A stretch of DNA of 10,763 bases from Thermotoga sp. (GTDB lineage Bacteria > Thermotogota > Thermotogae > B21-G9). The translations under genes and the position numbers were made by a program. The notes beneath the pieces are model-generated. The model was not told the origin of the DNA, searched no databases, and was given only the letters and a program-made list of their open reading frames with translations. Location: contig QNAU01000026.1 of the NCBI GenBank assembly GCA_003641545.1, positions 1 to 10,763 on the forward strand, given 5' to 3'. This document shows, one piece after another, positions 6,959-10,763 of this stretch; the first letter of the stretch is position 1, and every line of letters begins with the position of its first letter.

Positions 6959-7889
6959 CCCCTTCCTTTTTTTCGAGCTCCGCGAGGTTCAGGAGAACCT
7001 TTTTGAAATCGTCGGGTAAGGGCGCGTTGAACCTCATGTATTTCCCCGTTCTCGGGTGCTTGAACTCGATCGAAAGGGCATGAAGCATCTGTCGATTCGC
7101 ACCGAATATCGTATCTTTCACACCCTTTCCGTAGAGTTTATCCCCAAGAATTGGGTTCCCAATGCTCTTCATGTGAAGTCTTATCTGATGAGTTCTTCCA
7201 GTCTTAGGTTTCGCCTCGACCAAGGTTGCGATCTTTCCAAATCTCCTTAAAACCCTGAATTCTGTCACCGCTGATTTCCCCCAATCTAAGAGAGCCATCT
7301 TTATCCTTATCTGAGGGTGTCTTCCTATCGGCGAATCTATCACACCGTAATCTTTGTTCACACATCCTCCAACTATGGCAAGATACCTCTTCTTGACCTC
7401 CCTGTTCTTGAACTGAAGGGAAAGAAAGTTGTGGGAAAAGTCGTTCTTGGCTATGACCATCACACCGGATGTTTCCTTGTCCAACCTGTGAACTATACCT
7501 GGTCTGAGAACCCCTCCGATCCCCTGAAGATCATCACACAATGCCAAAATGGCATTCACGATGGTTCCGGATGTCTTGGATGGAAGAGGATGAACAATCA
7601 TACCCGCTTCCTTGTTGATGACGATTATATCCTTATCCTCGTAGATCACATCCAATGGGATGTTCTCAGGGAGTATCTCAGGTTTTTCCTTCGTCGGTAC
7701 CTCCAGTATTATCTCCTCCCCGCCCTTCAGCCTGTAACTCGGTTTCACCACCGATCCGTTCACCTTCACCTTTCCTTCCTTTATAGCTTTCTGTATCATG
7801 TTCCTCGATATCGACTTTGGAAGTTTCCTCGACAGGAAGAGATCCAACCTGATTCCCTTCTCCCCTCTGCTCACCTTCAGCTTCAACAT
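6942..7889 (-). CDS. RluD-family 23S rRNA pseudouridine synthase
   Basis: 315 residues from the ATG at 7889. Residues about 10-65 are an S4 RNA-binding domain (G-I-R-L-D-L-F-L, K-V-K-V-N-G). The catalytic domain follows, with H134-R-L-D-K-E-T-S-G where D137 is the catalytic Asp, and R-T-H-Q-I-R-L-H-M at about 232-240. The family makes pseudouridines in large-subunit rRNA (RluD: helix 69; RluC: other sites); which sites cannot be settled here, so I leave the symbol blank. Start: the ATG at 7889 is preceded by AAGAAGG and gives the usual N-terminus. An in-frame ATG at 7943 has a better AGGAGGG site 8 nt upstream and would add 18 residues. The whole 5' end is overlapped by the lspA frame as it stands in this sequence. 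It also overlaps the MBL gene by 17 nt. Confidence 0.93.
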   Translation of the reverse strand: MLKLKVSRGEKGIRLDLFLSRKLPKSISRNMIQKAIKEGKVKVNGSVVKPSYRLKGGEEIILEVPTKEKPEILPENIPLDVIYEDKDIIVINKEAGMIVHPLPSKTSGTIVNAILALCDDLQGIGGVLRPGIVHRLDKETSGVMVIAKNDFSHNFLSLQFKNREVKKRYLAIVGGCVNKDYGVIDSPIGRHPQIRIKMALLDWGKSAVTEFRVLRRFGKIATLVEAKPKTGRTHQIRLHMKSIGNPILGDKLYGKGVKDTIFGANRQMLHALSIEFKHPRTGKYMRFNAPLPDDFKKVLLNLAELEKKEGDGDET

Positions 7890-8376
7890 TTTTCCTTCTT
7901 CCAAGATTTGAGAGACCCCTTCTGATGTATTTTGCAAGTTCATCGAATATTCCCTCCTGAATCATCATGGATATTCCAACTAATACCGTTCCAATCGTTA
8001 TTGAACTGTCCGCAACGTTGAAAACGGGAAAACTTCCAAGCGAGATGAAGTCCGTGACTCTTCCAAATATTATTCTGTCCGTCAGATTTCCGAGTGCACC
8101 ACCTATTATCATACCCATTCCCACTCTACCCAGTCTATCACATTTTCTGAGGCTGAAGGCGAGATAGATCAAAAATATCAAAACGATGATTATTGCGTAT
8201 ATTACTAAATTCGAACCTTTGAGAAAACCGAAGGCTATACCCACGTTCTCCACCCTCATTATCTTCACGAACCCAACGATCGGGATTACATCCCCAGGAT
8301 TCATGATATTCCTGATGACCAGTTTGGTGATCCTGTCGAGTATGAAGATCAGAAGTATGACGGATAAGATCAGCAT
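7678..8376 (-). CDS. lspA: Lipoprotein signal peptidase (signal peptidase II) with unusual C-terminal tail
   Basis: 232 residues; the family usually has about 150-170. It is an inner-membrane aspartyl protease that cleaves signal peptides from diacylglyceryl-modified prolipoproteins. Seen directly: D14-R-I-T-K, E43-N-V-G-I-A-F-G-F-L, G-N-L-T-D100-R-I and F-N-V-A-D123-S-S-I; D100 and D123 are the catalytic pair. Four hydrophobic segments lie near residues 1-20, 57-75, 86-97 and 126-140. The normal protein would end near residue 160. Residues 163-232 are a polar Glu/Gly/Arg/Thr-rich stretch read in another frame through the first 212 nt of rluD. One extra A in the run at 7889-7893 would end the protein after 164 residues. 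The start lies 1 nt after the cheR stop. The function is secure; the length is doubtful. Confidence 0.92.
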   Translation of the reverse strand: MLILSVILLIFILDRITKLVIRNIMNPGDVIPIVGFVKIMRVENVGIAFGFLKGSNLVIYAIIIVLIFLIYLAFSLRKCDRLGRVGMGMIIGGALGNLTDRIIFGRVTDFISLGSFPVFNVADSSITIGTVLVGISMMIQEGIFDELAKYIRRGLSNLGRRKNVEAEGEQRGEGNQVGSLPVEETSKVDIEEHDTESYKGRKGEGERIGGETELQAEGRGGDNTGGTDEGKT

Positions 8377-8377
8377 A

Positions 8378-9166
8378 TTACCCCACCTTACGATAGAAGA
8401 ATGGTTCTATCAACTCGAGACCGATCTTTTTGTAGTTGAAGATTCTCTCCGTGCTTCCTATGAATATTATTCCACCTGGTCTCAGAGAATTCGCAAATCT
8501 TTCATACAGCTTCTCCTTCACGTCCAGCTCAAAGTATATGACAACATTCCTGCAGATTATCAAATCGTGATTCGTGTCGAATCTGTCGGTGAGCAAATTG
8601 TGAAACCTGAAGTTAACCCTACTCTTCAACCTCTGAGTGACCTGATAATTTTCATCGTCCAACTTGACAAAGTACTTTCTCAGATATTCCTCCGGCACAT
8701 TCACGAGATTTCGTTTTGGATAAACACCTTGTCTCGCTTTGTTGAGTACACCAACATCTATATCCGTTGCCTTCACCTTCACCGTCGAAGGAGCCTTCAA
8801 CTCCTCCAGAAGTATAGCGAGAGAATATGGTTCCTCCCCACTCGAACATCCCGCACTCCATGCTTTGAAATTTCTGTTCTTCAGAAGTTCCGGAAGATAC
8901 TTATCCCTCAATTTCCACCATTTTTCGGGATTTCTGAAGAATTCAGTCACATTTATCGTCATCTTGTCTATGAACTCTTTACGCTTTGTTTCGTCCTTCT
9001 TCAGCACATCCATGTATTCCCTGAAGGATTTCAAGCCGTATTTTCTTATCAGAACCTCGGTTCTCCTCTTAACCCTGTGTGGTTTGTATCCTGTGAGATC
9101 CAACGAGAAATTCTTCTTCACCTCGGTCAAAAACCATTTGAATTCTTCTTCACTCAGAGGTTCCAC
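8378..9166 (-). CDS. cheR: Chemotaxis protein methyltransferase CheR
   Basis: 262 residues from a GTG at 9166. It transfers methyl groups from S-adenosylmethionine to glutamates of chemoreceptors. It has an N-terminal helical CheR domain (about 1-68), then the SAM-binding domain: N72-V-T-E-F-F-R78, S104-A-G-C-S-S-G-E-E112, T-D-I-D at 134-137, C205-R-N-V-V-I-Y-F212 and G-S-T-E at 237-240. The frame is open for 42 further codons, but those are shadow sequence over the upstream gene. The GTG has AGGAGG (9176-9181) 9 nt upstream and gives a normal N-terminus. It overlaps the upstream gene by 17 nt and ends 1 nt before lspA. No other chemotaxis gene is in view, so this is an isolated cheR inside a housekeeping run. 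Confidence 0.95.
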   Translation of the reverse strand: MEPLSEEEFKWFLTEVKKNFSLDLTGYKPHRVKRRTEVLIRKYGLKSFREYMDVLKKDETKRKEFIDKMTINVTEFFRNPEKWWKLRDKYLPELLKNRNFKAWSAGCSSGEEPYSLAILLEELKAPSTVKVKATDIDVGVLNKARQGVYPKRNLVNVPEEYLRKYFVKLDDENYQVTQRLKSRVNFRFHNLLTDRFDTNHDLIICRNVVIYFELDVKEKLYERFANSLRPGGIIFIGSTERIFNYKKIGLELIEPFFYRKVG

Positions 9167-10166
9167 TTTCCTCAGCCTCCTGTTCGTAAATCTTTGCAGA
9201 TATCCATACTTTGAGCATGTGTATGGGATCCTTCGTATCCCATATGAAAGTCGCCTTCCATCCATCGACGAATTCATACTCCACGGATGCAAACATGTTG
9301 AGTTTCAATTCCCCTTCTTTAAAACACAGATCGGGCTCTATCCTGAGTCTCAGATCGCCAAATTCGTGCCTGAAGATCGTAGCCATTTCGAAGGATGTAT
9401 CCGTCAAACTGAAGTAGAAAATATCTTCCAGATATTTTACACCCATCCTCGTGGAGAATCTCGATTTTACAGGGACGGAGGTCGTGTTGTATGTGAATCC
9501 GGAAGGTGAGATGGATGAGCCGACGAGAAAGTTAAGTTCGTCCCCCATCGTATAATCCACGTCCAAACCGAATCCGGAGAAACCAGATTCGTCGAAGAGA
9601 ACACCCGGAATCAAATCCAGATTATTCAAAAGCGAAAACCACATCTGCATCTCGCCCGCGAAGAGCTCGCTTTTCTTCTCTATGTATGAGTTCACGTCGA
9701 ACTTCACCGGTTTTTCAACTTGAACATCGAAATTCCAGAAATCCCACGAATCCGTTATGGTCAGCTTGAATATGTCCTCATGCGATATCCTGTAAATTGA
9801 GGAATTCCCACCTGATCCTAAGAGAATTGGATGAACGGAGGAAGGATGCACACCACTTTCCCTTCTTCCGTACTTGTACGAAAAATCCCAGAGGAAAAAA
9901 TCGAAACGATCGAAGAACTGTGAGGGATTTTTGTTTAAAACATCGAACAGAATCATGCCCAACGTGGGTTTGAAGATGATGTTCAACCCTAAGGAAAGAT
10001 GCATCTGCCAAAAATCGAGGGAAGGTTCAACGGAGAGAAATATTCCCTTATCATCGTCGATATTCTCGAATCCCAATCCGACCAAAAGATCCGTTCCGAA
10101 GAGAATGGAATTTCCAACGATTCCGAGCAGGATCAGGATCTGCAGCAGATTTGAGATCTTACCCAC
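9150..10166 (-). CDS. Exported beta-rich protein of unknown function, GTG start
   Basis: 338 residues that I do not recognise. The N-terminus is a good signal peptide: Lys3, then a hydrophobic core L-L-Q-I-L-I-L-L-G-I-V-G with cleavage likely around residues 23-28. The mature part has many short strands with alternating aromatic or aliphatic and polar residues (for example W-F-S-L-L, F-S-G-F-G-L-D-V-D-Y, A-T-F-I-W-D). This would suit a beta-barrel or beta-sandwich envelope protein. The chain ends in an acidic tail (Y-E-Q-E-A-E-E-S-G-T-S-E) rather than the terminal aromatic of classical outer-membrane barrels, so barrel status is uncertain. The GTG at 10166 has GGAGG at 10174-10178, 7 nt upstream. 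It overlaps the PHP gene by 34 nt and cheR by 17 nt. Confidence 0.82.
   Translation of the reverse strand: MGKISNLLQILILLGIVGNSILFGTDLLVGLGFENIDDDKGIFLSVEPSLDFWQMHLSLGLNIIFKPTLGMILFDVLNKNPSQFFDRFDFFLWDFSYKYGRRESGVHPSSVHPILLGSGGNSSIYRISHEDIFKLTITDSWDFWNFDVQVEKPVKFDVNSYIEKKSELFAGEMQMWFSLLNNLDLIPGVLFDESGFSGFGLDVDYTMGDELNFLVGSSISPSGFTYNTTSVPVKSRFSTRMGVKYLEDIFYFSLTDTSFEMATIFRHEFGDLRLRIEPDLCFKEGELKLNMFASVEYEFVDGWKATFIWDTKDPIHMLKVWISAKIYEQEAEESGTSE
9176..9181 (-). promoter_or_regulatory. Shine-Dalgarno site fixing the cheR GTG start
   Basis: AGGAGG lies 9 nt upstream of the GTG at 9166, inside the 3' end of the upstream gene. It supports the GTG over the ATGs further upstream in the same frame. Confidence 0.75.
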
Positions 10167-10763
10167 TCTATTACCTCCGACATGATTTTGGGATCCACGT
10201 TCATCTCCGCAACCGTTGGATTGTCACCATAATGATAATCACTTCCAACTGTAATCAGCATTCGGTATTTTCTCGCCATCTTGAGGTATTTGAGATTATC
10301 CATGGAGGAGTGGCGAGAATGAAAAACCTCTATTCCCTCCATTCCACCCTCCTTCAACCTAAATACATCCCTTTCATCCAGTCCTTTTTTAACTTGATTC
10401 ACGAATATACCGGGATGTGCCAGAACGGGCACACCCCCGGCATCTTTTATCCTCTCAATGGCTTCAAATGGACTGCAATCATCCGGTGGAACGTATGCTT
10501 TGCCGTTGTTTCCTATCAACTCATCGGTGAAAGCTTCATGTCTATCCCTTATGTATCCCTTGTTCACCAAAGCGATGGCTATGTTCGGTCTTCCAACATA
10601 AGGGCCAGGGGAGGTGTAGAGTATATCCTCAAAGGTTATGAAATAACCCATCTTCCTCAGCTTGCTGATCATTTCTTTTGCTCTTTCTATCCTTCTTCTG
10701 AACCTCTTGGAAATGAAGTTCCGCAGTTTTTCATCCCTGTGATCTATGAAATATCCCAGAACG
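10133..10763 (-). CDS. PHP-domain phosphoesterase (TrpH/YciV-like), 5' end missing
   Basis: 209 codons are visible; the frame stays open to the right edge, so the start lies outside. The visible part begins L-G-Y-F-I-D, then a basic helix (R-F-R-R-R-I-E-R-A-K-E-M). It continues with V-L-A-H-P-G-I-F, G-I-E-V-F-H-S-R-H-S and G-S-D-Y-H-Y-G-D-N-P near the C-terminus. The latter three supply His/Asp metal ligands typical of PHP phosphoesterases. The order and spacing fit the TrpH/YciV branch, whose studied members act on 3',5'-bisphosphonucleotides or trim short RNA 5' ends. The first metal motif (HxH...SDG) is expected in the missing part. An internal ATG at 10672 is not the start, because recognisable family sequence precedes it. 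It overlaps the exported-protein gene by 34 nt. Confidence 0.88.
   Translation of the reverse strand, partial: VLGYFIDHRDEKLRNFISKRFRRRIERAKEMISKLRKMGYFITFEDILYTSPGPYVGRPNIAIALVNKGYIRDRHEAFTDELIGNNGKAYVPPDDCSPFEAIERIKDAGGVPVLAHPGIFVNQVKKGLDERDVFRLKEGGMEGIEVFHSRHSSMDNLKYLKMARKYRMLITVGSDYHYGDNPTVAEMNVDPKIMSEVIEWVRSQICCRS

Noticed and set aside
8652..8861. Minus-strand 69-codon frame within cheR
   Set aside because: Alternative frame of the conserved CheR catalytic region; Gly/Cys-rich and without supporting features.
8186..9214. Long plus-strand open frame (342 codons) opposite cheR and lspA
   Set aside because: The minus strand carries complete CheR and LspA motif sets over the same bases; the plus-strand product has no recognisable domain and no clear ribosome binding site.
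9167..9292. Upstream extension of cheR to an ATG at 9292
   Set aside because: It would overlap the exported-protein gene by over 140 nt and add 42 residues not seen in CheR; the GTG at 9166 has a well-spaced AGGAGG.
10133..10672. PHP gene as a complete 179-residue protein starting at 10672
   Set aside because: The frame continues to the window edge with recognisable family sequence, and the first metal motif of PHP proteins is missing from the visible part.
1..10763. tRNA or rRNA genes, CRISPR arrays, insertion sequences, phage or defence genes
   Set aside because: I looked for cloverleaf-like sequence, regularly spaced direct repeats, transposase or integrase motifs and terminal repeats; none was found, and nearly every base is within a recognised minus-strand gene.

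Overview
The window reads as bacterial chromosome, fully coding, with every gene on the minus strand. The likely source is a thermophile of the Thermotogota (Thermotoga-like). This rests on the Lys/Glu/Ile/Val-rich proteins, strong AGGAGG-type Shine-Dalgarno sites, extreme gene packing, and a remembered resemblance to Thermotoga gene neighbourhoods. I could not run a database search, so the taxonomic call is an inference.

Layout in transcription order (high to low coordinates): a PHP-domain phosphoesterase cut by the right edge; an exported beta-rich protein of unknown function; the chemotaxis methyltransferase CheR; lipoprotein signal peptidase LspA; an RluD-family pseudouridine synthase; a metallo-beta-lactamase-fold hydrolase; nucleotidase SurE; peptide deformylase Def; methionyl-tRNA formyltransferase Fmt; an unrecognised 210-residue protein; tRNA pseudouridine synthase TruA; a large PEGA-domain/beta-propeller protein; and a DUF89 damage-control phosphatase cut by the left edge.

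Adjacent genes overlap by 4 to 34 nt or lie 1 to 26 nt apart. The one exception is lspA/rluD, which overlap by over 200 nt. No internal promoter or terminator is visible and no stretch over 30 nt is non-coding, so the 13 genes probably form one translationally coupled operon. The theme is housekeeping: N-formylmethionine addition and removal (Fmt, Def), RNA pseudouridylation (RluD, TruA), nucleotide and metabolite clean-up (SurE, DUF89, the PHP protein, perhaps the MBL protein) and envelope biogenesis (LspA plus two exported proteins). CheR is embedded among them without other chemotaxis genes in view.

The points most worth a second look are these. (1) LspA has a 70-residue polar tail read through the start of rluD; one extra A in a run of five would restore a normal-length LspA. 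(2) The PEGA protein appears to lack a standard start codon in front of a lipoprotein-like signal segment. (3) There is a perfect 11-bp hairpin inside the PEGA gene. (4) A hairpin abuts the surE ribosome binding site. I found no mobile element, CRISPR array, RNA gene or defence system.
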